Positions 27,853 to 36,339 of a DNA stretch of 47,507 nt are shown one piece after another. The translations under genes were made by a program, and so were the position numbers. Below the pieces are notes generated by a model. The model saw nothing but the letters and a program-made list of their open reading frames with translations. It did not search any database and was not told the origin of the DNA. The DNA is from CAZIVE01 sp964542435 (lineage in GTDB: Bacteria > Bacteroidota > Bacteroidia > Bacteroidales > Tannerellaceae), in contig CAZIVE010000006.1 in NCBI GenBank assembly GCA_964542435.1, positions 1 through 47,507 of the forward strand. Reading direction: 5' to 3'. Numbering within the stretch: position 1 is the first letter of the stretch; each line of letters starts with the position of its first letter.

Positions 27853-27860
27853 CAAAAATA
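27853..27860 (-). promoter_or_regulatory. Probable -7 element for the rsmI operon
   Basis: On the minus strand TATTTTTG matches TAnnTTTG and ends 19 bases before the start of the small gene preceding rsmI. Confidence 0.5.
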
Positions 27861-27900
27861 GATATTTCCTTGCAATTATGTGCAAGTTCCATTAAAATTG

Positions 27901-29331
27901 TCACTTTTCCGCTTCATCCTCAAACTCTTTTGGCAGATTTACAAGGTAAAGTCTTGTCGTGGCGCGTGTAAAAGCCGTGTAGAGCCAGCGGTAAAAATCT
28001 TCGCCCAGCATCTCTTCCGTCATATAGCCGATGTCGAGAAAGACGTTCTTCCATTGTCCGCCCTGAGCTTTATGGCAGGTGACGGCATATGCATATTTGA
28101 TCTGAATGGCATTGTAGAACGGATCTTCCTTAAGCTTCTTCATGCGATCTTTCCGGACCGGTATATCTGCGTATCCTTCAAGGATGGAATGGAAAAGCTT
28201 CTCCGATTGTTCCCGTGGAAGCGCCGGAGACTCAGTCTCCAAGGTATCGAGCAGTGCACGTACGTCCAGTTCCAAGTCATAGTCTTGAAACTCGATGGTC
28301 AGATCGGCAAAGTGTGCGTCAAACTGTTCGACTGTATGTCGGAAGCGTTTCACGGTGACAATCTCTCCATTGGCGATGAAGTCCATCTCCTTGCAGTCAT
28401 TGGTCCAAAAATAGCTGTTGCGAGCCACCATCAATCTGTCGCCTTGCGTGAGTTGCGATTCGTAACAGAAAATTCGGTTCCTTATACCATTATTATATAT
28501 GTTTGCCCGTTTGTTGGAACGGCAAATGACCATCGTATCTTCTACGCCGTCTTTTGCATAGCACGATGAGATCTCCTCAATCAGATCCTCTCCGCCAATC
28601 TTGGTGAAATCCTTGAATGAAGCTAAAGCTAACTTGGGAAAAATCTCGACCGTCCCGTTTCTCAAGGCATCGCGCAGTCGGGTGGCATTGTAGAGAATGC
28701 CCGAATCATTGCTTTGTCTTACGACATGCGTCAGTCTGATCTCGTGCACGATTAGTCCATAACTCTCCAGCATTCCGACGTTCAGAGCCGGACTTTCCGC
28801 TTGTCCAACCGGTGGCAACTGTGCTTCATCGCCCATCAGGATCAGTTTGCATCGTTCGCCCGTATATATATAATGTATAAGATCGTCAAGCAGCTGTCCA
28901 CTTCCGAACGATACAGACGATTCGACGCCGCCGTTGGAGATCATCGAAGCTTCGTCCACCATGAATATCGTGTCTTTGTGCAGGTTATTGGATGAAACAA
29001 AGCCGCTGAGTTCTCCGTCGAACTTCTTTTGGCGATAGATCGTCTTGTGAATCGTACTGGCTCTTTCACCTGAATAGTTGGAGAATACCTTCGCGGCGCG
29101 TCCTGTAGGAGCCAGAAGTACGGTCTTCAGATTCATCTCCGTAAGAGATTTCACCACTGCGCCCACAAGCGAAGTCTTTCCGGTGCCCGCATATCCTTTC
29201 AGAAGCAGGAGAGAATGTTCCTCTTTGGAAAGAACGAACGAAGCGATGGTTTGGAGTGCATCCCGTTGTTCTTCGGTCGGATTAAGGACGAATTTCTTAA
29301 TAAAAAGGTCGTTTATGAAACAATTTAGCAT
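27901..29331 (-). CDS. RecD-like ATP-dependent DNA helicase (SF1)
   Basis: A 476-residue superfamily 1 helicase. Motifs seen are the Walker A loop GYAGTGKTS (residues 46-54), motif Ia LLAPTGRAAKVF, Walker B FMVDEASM (about 123-130), and GDEAQLPPVGQAESPAL (motif III). The UvrD-like C-terminal end has YAVTCHKAQGGQWKNV and WLYTAFTRATTRLYLV (motifs V and VI). It lacks a RecB/RecC context and has no N-terminal extension, unlike RecD2, so it resembles the stand-alone RecD-like ATPases of Bacteroidota. A role in repair or replication-fork processing is inferred. Confidence 0.88.
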   Translation of the reverse strand: MLNCFINDLFIKKFVLNPTEEQRDALQTIASFVLSKEEHSLLLLKGYAGTGKTSLVGAVVKSLTEMNLKTVLLAPTGRAAKVFSNYSGERASTIHKTIYRQKKFDGELSGFVSSNNLHKDTIFMVDEASMISNGGVESSVSFGSGQLLDDLIHYIYTGERCKLILMGDEAQLPPVGQAESPALNVGMLESYGLIVHEIRLTHVVRQSNDSGILYNATRLRDALRNGTVEIFPKLALASFKDFTKIGGEDLIEEISSCYAKDGVEDTMVICRSNKRANIYNNGIRNRIFCYESQLTQGDRLMVARNSYFWTNDCKEMDFIANGEIVTVKRFRHTVEQFDAHFADLTIEFQDYDLELDVRALLDTLETESPALPREQSEKLFHSILEGYADIPVRKDRMKKLKEDPFYNAIQIKYAYAVTCHKAQGGQWKNVFLDIGYMTEEMLGEDFYRWLYTAFTRATTRLYLVNLPKEFEDEAEK

Positions 29332-29381
29332 TTTGTTTACAATAAATTTGCTGATAAAGATAATCTATAAAAGATTCTTTT

Positions 29382-29389
29382 TATATTTG
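29382..29389 (+). promoter_or_regulatory. Probable -7 element for the 29425-31427 unit
   Basis: TATATTTG fully matches TAnnTTTG and lies 35 bases before the start codon. The opposite strand of the same spacer has a TATCTTTA box at 29361-29354 that may serve the divergent helicase gene. Confidence 0.5.
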
Positions 29390-29424
29390 CCGGACGAAAT
29401 AATTTAAAAATAAACATACGAACC

Positions 29425-30060
29425 ATGAAAGTAACATTGAAGATTTTATTGGCACTTGCTATCATAGCGCTTGCCTATTTGTGCTACACAAGTATCACAA
29501 CTCCTATCAATTTTAACAGCGAAGTTGACCAACGCAACGCAGCTATTGAGGCACGTCTTGTTCAGATCCGTAATATTCAGATCGAATATAAGAACGCTTA
29601 CAAGAAAAATGCAGCCAATTTCGACGAACTTCAGAACTTCCTTGAGACACACAAACTTCCTTTTATTGTTAAGGAAGGCGTTTTGACTGATGATCAGTTG
29701 CAGGCAGGTTTGACCGAGAAGGAAGCTGTTCGCCAGGGTATCATCAAACGTGATACTGTTTGGACACTTGCTAAGGATACATTGCTGCCGAAGGGATTTG
29801 ATCTTGCAAATCTTCGCTATGTTCCCGGTGTTCCTGGTGAAAAGATTGCATTCGAAATGGATACAGCAACGTTGAAATCCGGTTCAGGTTATGATATTAA
29901 GGTGTTCCAATGCCAAGTTCCTTATGATAAGTACTTAAGCGATCTTAACAAACAGCTTGTTCAGACCTTGATCGAAAAGGCTACAAAGTCTAATAAATAT
30001 CCTGGACTTCGCGTAGGTTCTATCGAGGAGATCAACAATAACGCTGGTAACTGGGAATAA
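29425..30060 (+). CDS. Single-span membrane protein of unknown function
   Basis: A 211-residue protein anchored by one N-terminal membrane segment (residues 5-22) with the rest predicted outside the cytoplasm. After the anchor a helical stretch (EARLVQIRNIQIEYKNAYKKN) leads to a mixed domain without cysteine pairs or known motifs; the end reads GLRVGSIEEINNNAGNWE. It resembles conserved hypothetical proteins found next to DUF3822 and rsmD in Bacteroidales; I cannot assign a function. The DUF3822 gene follows after 12 bases. Confidence 0.7.
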   Translation: MKVTLKILLALAIIALAYLCYTSITTPINFNSEVDQRNAAIEARLVQIRNIQIEYKNAYKKNAANFDELQNFLETHKLPFIVKEGVLTDDQLQAGLTEKEAVRQGIIKRDTVWTLAKDTLLPKGFDLANLRYVPGVPGEKIAFEMDTATLKSGSGYDIKVFQCQVPYDKYLSDLNKQLVQTLIEKATKSNKYPGLRVGSIEEINNNAGNWE

Positions 30061-30072
30061 TCAAAAGTTATT

Positions 30073-30900
30073 ATGGCAATCGGTATTCCTGATACGCTGA
30101 CTGCCGATAATTCGGAAAAGTATATAGTGTCCATCCGGCTTCGACCGGATGGACTTTCTTTTTCCGGATACATGCCTTCGGGCCACGGCAGTTTCTTTTA
30201 TCGCGACACGGAGTTCTCGCGACAGGTGCCGTATATCACTTCGTTAAAAGATCTCTTCTTTTCCAACGAATGTCTTTCGTGGAATTACAAACGGATCCAG
30301 ATCGTAAATGTTTCCGAACGATACACCGTCGTCCCGGAATCTTATTATGATGAAAATGTGGATGACGACCTGCTCAAGTTTCTCTTTATGGATTTCAATG
30401 GCAGGAGTCTGAGCAACGAACTTCGTCAGATTCCTCATCGCGTCGTTTTCGGAATGGATGAGGATGTCTATGAATTCTGTGCCCGATCCTTCCAGCATCC
30501 CTTGTTCTTCCAGCATATTACGCCACTCGTTTATCTGTGGAAAAAACAGAACAAGAGAGCGGCTCGGAATGAGATGTTTGTCTCTTTCCATCGGCGTTTG
30601 GTGGATGTGGTCTGTTTTAGAAATGGAGATCTTCTCCGTGCCAACACCTTCTCTGTCAGTCAGCCTGGAGATGCTCTTTATTACATCTTATATACATGGA
30701 AACAGACGCAGCTGAATACTGAGAACGATGTTCTTCATATTGGCGGCGATTCCACCTTGCGGGAGAAGGTTTCGCCCGAACTACGTCGTTACGTGCGTCA
30801 TATCCTTCCTTTGGAGATTCCTTCGGAGGCCTTTATTTTGCGTGGTGATGTGATCAAAGCTCCCATGGATTTAATATCTTTGTCCGTATGCGAATTATAG
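30073..30900 (+). CDS. DUF3822 family protein
   Basis: A 275-residue cytoplasmic protein of the Bacteroidota DUF3822 family, recognised from VSIRLRPDGLSFSGY near the start, the central RIPHR-type block (LRQIPHRVVFGMDEDVYEF), and the later GGDSTLREKVSPELRRYVRHI. The paired beta-rich halves recall actin-like ATPase folds such as PilM, but no nucleotide motif is clear. The gene overlaps the start of rsmD by 13 bases, indicating coupled translation. Confidence 0.75.
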   Translation: MAIGIPDTLTADNSEKYIVSIRLRPDGLSFSGYMPSGHGSFFYRDTEFSRQVPYITSLKDLFFSNECLSWNYKRIQIVNVSERYTVVPESYYDENVDDDLLKFLFMDFNGRSLSNELRQIPHRVVFGMDEDVYEFCARSFQHPLFFQHITPLVYLWKKQNKRAARNEMFVSFHRRLVDVVCFRNGDLLRANTFSVSQPGDALYYILYTWKQTQLNTENDVLHIGGDSTLREKVSPELRRYVRHILPLEIPSEAFILRGDVIKAPMDLISLSVCEL

Positions 30901-31427
30901 GAGGAATATACAAACACAGACGTTTTGACGTACCTTCAAGTTTCAAGGCACGTCCTACAACCGATTTTGCGAAGGAAAATATCTTCAATGTCATCAATAA
31001 TCTCATAGACTTCGAAGATACGGATGCGTTGGATCTCTTTTCCGGTACGGGCAGCATCTCTTTCGAATTGCTTTCGCGAGGTTGCCGGAGCGTTGTGTCG
31101 GTCGAGAAGAACCGACAGCATGCTTCGTTCATTGAGAAGGTGGCTAAAGAGCTGAAAACCGATGCCCTTCATCTGATTTGCAGTGATGCTTTTCGTTTCC
31201 TCAAAACGGTTGGAGAGGAATCGTATGACATTATCTTCATTGATCCTCCTTATGATTTGCCGGAATTGCCGGATATCCCCCAAATGATTCTGGAAGGCAA
31301 TCTACTTCGTTCTGGAGGACTTTTTATTATGGAGCATCCCAAGAAATACGACTTCTCCGCACTCCCTCTGTTTATCCAGCATCGGGAATATGGCGCGGTT
31401 AACTTCAGTCTGTTCTTAAAGCCTTGA
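30888..31427 (+). CDS. rsmD: 16S rRNA (guanine966-N2)-methyltransferase
   Basis: A 179-residue SAM-dependent methyltransferase that modifies G966 of 16S rRNA in the 30S subunit. Motifs are ALDLFSGTGSISFE (SAM site, residues 47-60), VVSVEKNRQ (acidic ribose-binding position) and IIFIDPPYDLP with the catalytic DPPY at residues 119-122. The N-terminal RIIGGIYKHRRFDVP and ARPTTDFAKENIFN match RsmD. It begins inside the DUF3822 gene and ends in a terminator shared with convergent pepD. Confidence 0.93.
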   Translation: MRIIGGIYKHRRFDVPSSFKARPTTDFAKENIFNVINNLIDFEDTDALDLFSGTGSISFELLSRGCRSVVSVEKNRQHASFIEKVAKELKTDALHLICSDAFRFLKTVGEESYDIIFIDPPYDLPELPDIPQMILEGNLLRSGGLFIMEHPKKYDFSALPLFIQHREYGAVNFSLFLKP

Positions 31428-31452
31428 TATTTTTCTCTGGATCAAGCTTTTT
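31418..31452. terminator. Shared terminator between convergent rsmD and pepD
   Basis: AAAGC(C)TTGAT from 31418 pairs with ATCAAGCTTT at 31441-31450, leaving one bulged C. T-rich sequence follows on both strands, and the hairpin includes both stop codons in its arms, so it can end transcripts from either side. Confidence 0.55.
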
Positions 31453-32926
31453 CGTTTGCAAGTCTTGCGAGCATTTCTATTAATACCTTCCAGATGTTTT
31501 GAATGGTATGGATATCAACGCGTTCGGTCACGGAATGTGGTTCGATGATCTTTGGTCCGATGGAGACAATCTCGCAGCCCGGGAATTTCCGTACATAATA
31601 GCCTGCTTCCAGTGCAAAATGCATGGCAACTTTTCTTGGCATGAAGTGAAGAACGTCCACAAAGGTATCTTCGGCAAGCTTCAGAAAAGGAGAGGAGAGA
31701 TCTGATTGCCAGGCAGGAGCCGACATAATCACTTCCGTCTTAGCTCCGGCTTCGTCAAATAATTGCTTGATTTTGTCCCCAAGTCGGAGGACCTCTTCAT
31801 CCACAAAACTGCGGCTGTAGTTGGAAACGAAGAAATCGTTGTCATTGGTCTTTACCATTCCGGTGCTGTTGGAAGTTTCCACCGTGTTTTCCAAGGTTTC
31901 GCTCATCTTCAAGGCGCCGTAGGGCATGGCATCAACAGCCTTTATGAAAGCGTCGGTCGTCTTTTTGTGGATAATCTGAGCAGGTTGATTGGCGGGCTGA
32001 ATCTCAAAAAATAGATTCGGGTCCTGTTTACCGTAGTTCTCTTTCACCTGCTTTGCGTAGGAGTCGATCTCCTGGAGAAAAGAATCTTTTTCTGTATTGG
32101 GAATACCAATCGTGGCCTCGGCGCTTACAGCAATGGAATTGTTGGCCTCTCCGCCGTTGACCTCAGAGAGAACGAGTGGAAGTTTCCTGTTCGTTTCATT
32201 CAGGACTCCGAACAGAAGTTTGTTGGCGTTGGCTCTACCTTTGTTGATATCCACGCCGGAATGTCCGCCTAATCCGCCTTTGATATGAAGCGTAAAGAAG
32301 GAATATCCGTCGGGAACCTCCTCTTTCGTGAAGGGAAGTGTTGTAAATTGCAAATAAGCTCCCGCAGATCCGACCGTAATGCTGTCGTAATCCTCTGAGT
32401 CGAGGTTGATGATTTTTCTTCCTTTGATGAAGTCAGACGACAGATTGGCAGCTCCGGTCATGCCGTCTTCCTCATTGGTTGTGGCAACGCATTCAATAGG
32501 ACCGTGCACGATCTTCTCGTCTTGTAGCACAGCCAAAGCCATGGATAAGCCCATGCCATTGTCGGCGCCGAGGGAAGTGCCTTTGGCTTTCAGCCAGCCA
32601 TTGTCTTCGTAAGATTCTATCGGATCATGGAGCGGATCGAAGGTCTTTTCCTTCACTGCCACACAAACCATATCGACATGGTTGAGCATGACGATGGGAG
32701 TGGCGTTCTCATATCCTTTTGTCGCAGCTTTTCGGATGACTACGCAGTTGTTCTGATCTTTTTCATATTCAAGATGATTCTTTTCGGCAAACCGACAAAG
32801 GAATTCGGCAGCCTTCTCTTCGTGCCACGAAGGACGAGGCACCTGGTTCAACTGTTTGAAGATATTGAAAACTTTGTCCGCATCCGGACGATAGGTCGCT
32901 GTCAGTTTTTTCCCGTTTGATTCCAT
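31442..32926 (-). CDS. pepD: Aminoacyl-histidine dipeptidase (M20 family)
   Basis: A 494-residue cytosolic zinc metallopeptidase that cleaves Xaa-His dipeptides such as carnosine and other small dipeptides. Motifs of the M20 family: VMLNHVDMVC (zinc His and neighbouring Asp), SLGADNGMGLS (bridging Asp), TNEEDGMTGA (catalytic Glu) and LDSEDYD (zinc ligand), then GGLGGHSGVDI in the lid domain. Length is as expected. The gene is convergent to rsmD, and its upstream spacer contains unusual dyads. Confidence 0.93.
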   Translation of the reverse strand: MESNGKKLTATYRPDADKVFNIFKQLNQVPRPSWHEEKAAEFLCRFAEKNHLEYEKDQNNCVVIRKAATKGYENATPIVMLNHVDMVCVAVKEKTFDPLHDPIESYEDNGWLKAKGTSLGADNGMGLSMALAVLQDEKIVHGPIECVATTNEEDGMTGAANLSSDFIKGRKIINLDSEDYDSITVGSAGAYLQFTTLPFTKEEVPDGYSFFTLHIKGGLGGHSGVDINKGRANANKLLFGVLNETNRKLPLVLSEVNGGEANNSIAVSAEATIGIPNTEKDSFLQEIDSYAKQVKENYGKQDPNLFFEIQPANQPAQIIHKKTTDAFIKAVDAMPYGALKMSETLENTVETSNSTGMVKTNDNDFFVSNYSRSFVDEEVLRLGDKIKQLFDEAGAKTEVIMSAPAWQSDLSSPFLKLAEDTFVDVLHFMPRKVAMHFALEAGYYVRKFPGCEIVSIGPKIIEPHSVTERVDIHTIQNIWKVLIEMLARLANEKA

Positions 32927-33137
32927 CTTTATATTATATATAGGTTGTCCAAAACGCTGCTAAGGTAAAGAAAATATGGGAAGAGATTCAATAAGAGAGA
33001 AATTGTTTGTTCCCAATCTCTTCATCTCAAAATCTATGAAGGGAATTTATTCCTTGAATAGAACAAAAGGTAGTTGTGCCCATGTGAGTATGCCCATTTA
33101 CGATAATCGGATTCTGTCGGAGTTTGATGATAAATTA

Positions 33138-33219
33138 TTTAACCATGGTTGAAAATTTTTGAGATACTATGTCAGCACACGAAAGTCACTAAGAAAAAAT
33201 ATTTTAACCATGGTTGAAA
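33138..33219. repeat. Pair of 17-bp palindromic elements, AACCATGGTT core
   Basis: TTTAACCATGGTTGAAA occurs at 33138-33154 and again at 33203-33219, identical over 17 bases and 65 bases apart. The ten-base core AACCATGGTT is perfectly palindromic, as expected for a dimeric repressor or activator site. Confidence 0.75.
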
Positions 33220-33295
33220 TATTTTATTCCAATGACTATTGTACGGTGATTTCGTGAACGACGGAGAATGAGACAGTGAGATACAAAATTGGGAA

Positions 33296-33412
33296 TTTTG
33301 ACAACGGGAACTCCGGTGTCAAAATCGAGAAAACGGATGCAAAAGAGCTATTTCCTTGCCCTTTTTTGATCGAATTTCCGGAATTTTGACAACGGATATA
33401 CCGTTGTCAAAA
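33296..33412. repeat. Pair of 29-bp inverted repeats (TTTTGACA arms)
   Basis: Two 29-base dyads lie at 33296-33324 and 33384-33412, starts 88 bases apart. The second is perfect: TTTTGACAACGG, ATATA, CCGTTGTCAAAA. The first keeps outer arms TTTTGACA and TGTCAAAA with a changed centre. Both are preceded by GGAA. Confidence 0.8.
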
Positions 33413-33488
33413 AGGGATGTTGGATAACATATATGAAGTTACGATTCCTTCCAAGCCCTCCCTTTTTCTATATTCACCTTTCTTCTGT

Positions 33489-34919
33489 TTACAAAATGAG
33501 AGGCATGACGAAATAGCTGAAAAGCGTTGTCAAGACCAGTCCCAGCAGATTGATTGCGATGCCGATGCAGGCCATTTCTTTGATAGAGATGTAGCCATAA
33601 CTGAAGACAATGGCATTCGGTGGCGTGGAGATCGGGAGCATGAAGGCCAAGGAGGCTGAAATGGCTACAGGAACAGCGATGAGCAAAGGATTGATGTTGA
33701 GTCCGACTGCAATGCTCAGTGCTATCGGGATCAGCAGCGTGGCTGTGGCGGTATTCGACATCAGTTCCGTCATGGCTACTGTTACGAATGCGATGATGGC
33801 AATAAGAAGGATGATGTTGACGTTGCGCAACTGATGGATTAGGTCAACGATCGTGGCGCTCAATCCAGAGGAGGCGAATCCTTGTGAAAGGGCCAGGCCG
33901 CCGCCAAAAAGCAACAGGATGTTCCAAGGAAGCCGTGAAGCGGTCTTCCAATCCAGGAGTCTGTCGCCGCCTTTGCCTTGGCAGGGAATCATGAAGAGTG
34001 CGATGGCACCTGCAATGGCAACGGTCGTATCCGATATCTTTGTGAAGATGGGAATGTCGATCAAACCGCGTACGATCCAAAGGATAACCACGCAACCAAA
34101 TGCAATGGCAACGCGTTTTTCATGGGTTGACATCGATCCGAGTTTGTCCAGTTCCGAAGTGATTTGATCCGTATTGATAGAGAGTTTGCGGGCCTCTTTT
34201 GGCATCACAATGTGCGACAGGAAAAGCCAGACGATGATCAGTAAGATCAAGGCAAAGGGGAAGGCAAAAAGCAGCCAGCGCACGAAAGAGATTTCGATAT
34301 GTGCCTGCTGGCTTACGATGGAAGCCAGTACAATGTTGGGAGGCGTACCGATCAGCGTTGCAATGCCTCCGATGGATGCAGCATATGCCAGAGAAAGATA
34401 CAGGGCTTTCGAAAAGTGGCGGATCGTGTCTCGTTTGTCCTCACCCATCTGATCTTCCAGACGATGGACCACAGCAATGCAGACGGGAATGATCATGAGC
34501 ACGGCGGCCGTATTGCTTACCCACATCGACAGAATGAAGATGACCAGCATGAAACCCAATATGACGCGTGTTGGACTTCCTCCGATGAGACGGATGCAAT
34601 GAAGTGCAAAGCGTTCGTGGATGCGCGATTTCTCCAGGGCCAGAGCCAACATGAATCCGCCCATAAAGAGGAAGATGGTTTCATTGGCATACTGCAAGGT
34701 CACTTTCGCGAAGGGTGTGATGCCTAAGATGGGGAAAAGCACAATCGGCAGCAAAGCGGTTATGCCCAATTCGATACTTTCGGTGATCCAAAGAATGGTC
34801 ATCAATGCCGTTACAGATAACATATCCCATGAGGCATCTGTCAGAGAACCTGGCGTCGGTATGATCTGCATCACTGCAAATACAAGGATGCCAATAAACA
34901 ACCACAAACTCTTTCTCAT
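33489..34919 (-). CDS. DASS/SLC13-family anion:sodium symporter
   Basis: A 476-residue inner-membrane transporter with 11-13 hydrophobic segments. It has both copies of the Ser-Asn-Thr signature of the divalent anion:sodium symporters (WVSNTAAVLMIIP in the first half and LMSNTATATLLIP in the second), which bind the carboxylates and sodium. FLFMGGFMLALALEKS and IGGIATLIGTPPN are typical too. Likely substrates are C4-dicarboxylates, citrate or sulfate; the sequence does not decide. ATG 34919 is chosen; a TTG frame start at 34943 is unlikely. Confidence 0.88.
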   Translation of the reverse strand: MRKSLWLFIGILVFAVMQIIPTPGSLTDASWDMLSVTALMTILWITESIELGITALLPIVLFPILGITPFAKVTLQYANETIFLFMGGFMLALALEKSRIHERFALHCIRLIGGSPTRVILGFMLVIFILSMWVSNTAAVLMIIPVCIAVVHRLEDQMGEDKRDTIRHFSKALYLSLAYAASIGGIATLIGTPPNIVLASIVSQQAHIEISFVRWLLFAFPFALILLIIVWLFLSHIVMPKEARKLSINTDQITSELDKLGSMSTHEKRVAIAFGCVVILWIVRGLIDIPIFTKISDTTVAIAGAIALFMIPCQGKGGDRLLDWKTASRLPWNILLLFGGGLALSQGFASSGLSATIVDLIHQLRNVNIILLIAIIAFVTVAMTELMSNTATATLLIPIALSIAVGLNINPLLIAVPVAISASLAFMLPISTPPNAIVFSYGYISIKEMACIGIAINLLGLVLTTLFSYFVMPLIL

Positions 34920-35048
34920 AATCGTATTATTTAAAGCTGCCAAAGCAAGCAGCTGATTAAAGGTTACTGATTTGCAAATAAAAACAAATTTGTCGTAATA
35001 CCAATTATTTTCAGACTTTTAAATGCATTTCGATCTGAATTTTTTTTG

Positions 35049-35819
35049 CTATTTTTCCTTCTTCAGCGGACGGACGCTTTCTAATCCAAGGCCGAAAAGG
35101 GCAAAGTCGCCCAACGTCGGATCTTCCGGGAAAATCGTCCGCATCCGATCTGTGATTTCTTGGGCTGTTTTCATGTCTGCCGCTTTTCGATCCGTGATAT
35201 GAAGAATATCAGCTGCAGCCTGGCGAACGTGCGTGTCAACCGGAATGATCAAATCGCACGGCGAGATGTTTCTCCAGATTCCAAAATCCACGATGCCGTC
35301 GCGACGCACCAGCCAGCGGAGTAGCATGCAGAGCCTTTTGCAAGCGGATCCTTGATCGGGATCCGAGAATCCGTGAATGCCGTGAAAGGGAAGTTCCAAG
35401 GCTTTGAGAAGGGAGACTTGAAGATGGCGTCTGTTCCCTATGACCGCCTCTTCCAGCGAATCGAACTGCTCATAGACAGCCCGAAACGCTGCGCATAGTT
35501 CGGCATAGTCGTTCTCTTTATAGAAGCGGTACCATGTCTTTGTAGAACCTGCGAAACGTTCCCACAGGCCTTTCTGTATGTAACCGATCGGATCGCCTTC
35601 GAAAAGAGCATCCATCTCTTCGGCCTTTCGGATGATCTGCGTGCGTGAACCGTAGGAAATCCACGAAGTGAGCACCGCCGAAATCTCGATGTCGCGCTTT
35701 TTGACATACCGATGCGGGAATTGGACAGGATCTTTCTCTATGAACGATTCAACATCATACTTCGCAGCCAACTTTTGTATCAGCTCCCGAAATTCGGCTT
35801 CTTTGAGGCGGTTGTTCAT
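35049..35819 (-). CDS. TIGR02757 (DUF2400) family protein
   Basis: A 256-residue soluble protein of a conserved family without assigned function. Diagnostic blocks are RDIEISAVLTSWISYGSR (about residues 42-59), GSACKRLCMLLRWLVRRDGIVDFG and IIPVDTHVRQAAADIL (about residues 191-206). The VDTHV block followed by a helix resembles the catalytic Asp region of endonuclease III-type HhH glycosylases, a resemblance noted but not proven. ATG 35819 is used because it gives the family N-terminus and leaves a 10-base gap from gloA, with which it is probably cotranscribed. Confidence 0.85.
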   Translation of the reverse strand: MNNRLKEAEFRELIQKLAAKYDVESFIEKDPVQFPHRYVKKRDIEISAVLTSWISYGSRTQIIRKAEEMDALFEGDPIGYIQKGLWERFAGSTKTWYRFYKENDYAELCAAFRAVYEQFDSLEEAVIGNRRHLQVSLLKALELPFHGIHGFSDPDQGSACKRLCMLLRWLVRRDGIVDFGIWRNISPCDLIIPVDTHVRQAAADILHITDRKAADMKTAQEITDRMRTIFPEDPTLGDFALFGLGLESVRPLKKEK

Positions 35820-35829
35820 CTGTCTTTTG

Positions 35830-36210
35830 TTAGTGAAGAGCCGGAAGAATCTCGATCCAGTAATCATCTGGATCATGAATGAAGTAAAGCCCCATGGCTG
35901 TGTTCTCAAAGCAGACGCAGCCCATCTCTTTGTGATAGGCGCGGACAGCTTCGTAATCGCCTTCGACGCGGAAGCAGATGTGACTTTCGTTGTCGCCTAG
36001 TTCGTAAACCTGGGGATGATCCTTCAGCCAGGTGAGTTCGAGGAGAAAATGCGATGCGTCGTCGGTCATATAGACCAGCTCGAACGATCCGTTGGGAGCT
36101 TCATGACGATGATCGACCGTCAGACCTAAGGCTTTCTCATAAAACGATATGCTTCGCTCCAGGTCTGTGACGTTGATGTTGCAATGATCGAATTTTGCTT
36201 TTATTTCCAT
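35830..36210 (-). CDS. gloA: Lactoylglutathione lyase-like VOC protein
   Basis: A 126-residue member of the vicinal oxygen chelate superfamily. It resembles glyoxalase I, which converts the methylglyoxal-thiol adduct to a thioester. The two beta-alpha-beta modules offer the four metal ligands: His9 (FDHCNI), Glu58 (LLELTW), His77 (ESHICF) and Glu120 (YWIEIL), in the same order as E. coli GloA. Since Bacteroidota generally do not rely on glutathione, the natural thiol may differ. ATG 36210 is the start; longer frames upstream are antisense to wecB. Confidence 0.85.
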   Translation of the reverse strand: MEIKAKFDHCNINVTDLERSISFYEKALGLTVDHRHEAPNGSFELVYMTDDASHFLLELTWLKDHPQVYELGDNESHICFRVEGDYEAVRAYHKEMGCVCFENTAMGLYFIHDPDDYWIEILPALH

Positions 36211-36308
36211 ATATCGTGGGTTTATAATTGACTCATCGAAGATAGACAAAAAGAAAAAAAGTATGAAATGTTTTGCTGGAAAAAGAGAAGAACACGTTCC
36301 GAACTGTG

Positions 36309-36316
36309 TATCTTTG
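36309..36316 (+). promoter_or_regulatory. -7 element of the wecB promoter
   Basis: TATCTTTG is a full match to TAnnTTTG and ends 23 bases before the wecB start codon, in the spacer to the divergent gloA. Confidence 0.55.
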
Positions 36317-36339
36317 CTCGTGTAAAAAAACGAACGAAG

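Larger units (their letters stand above)
32927..33488. other. Gene-free 560-bp spacer with paired dyads
   Basis: No open frame here looks like a gene. The spacer lies between the pepD start and the DASS transporter stop and contains two copies of a 17-bp palindromic element (33138-33219) and two 29-bp inverted repeats (33296-33412), listed separately. The first ~200 bases next to pepD presumably hold its promoter, but no convincing TAnnTTTG box was found. Confidence 0.6.
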
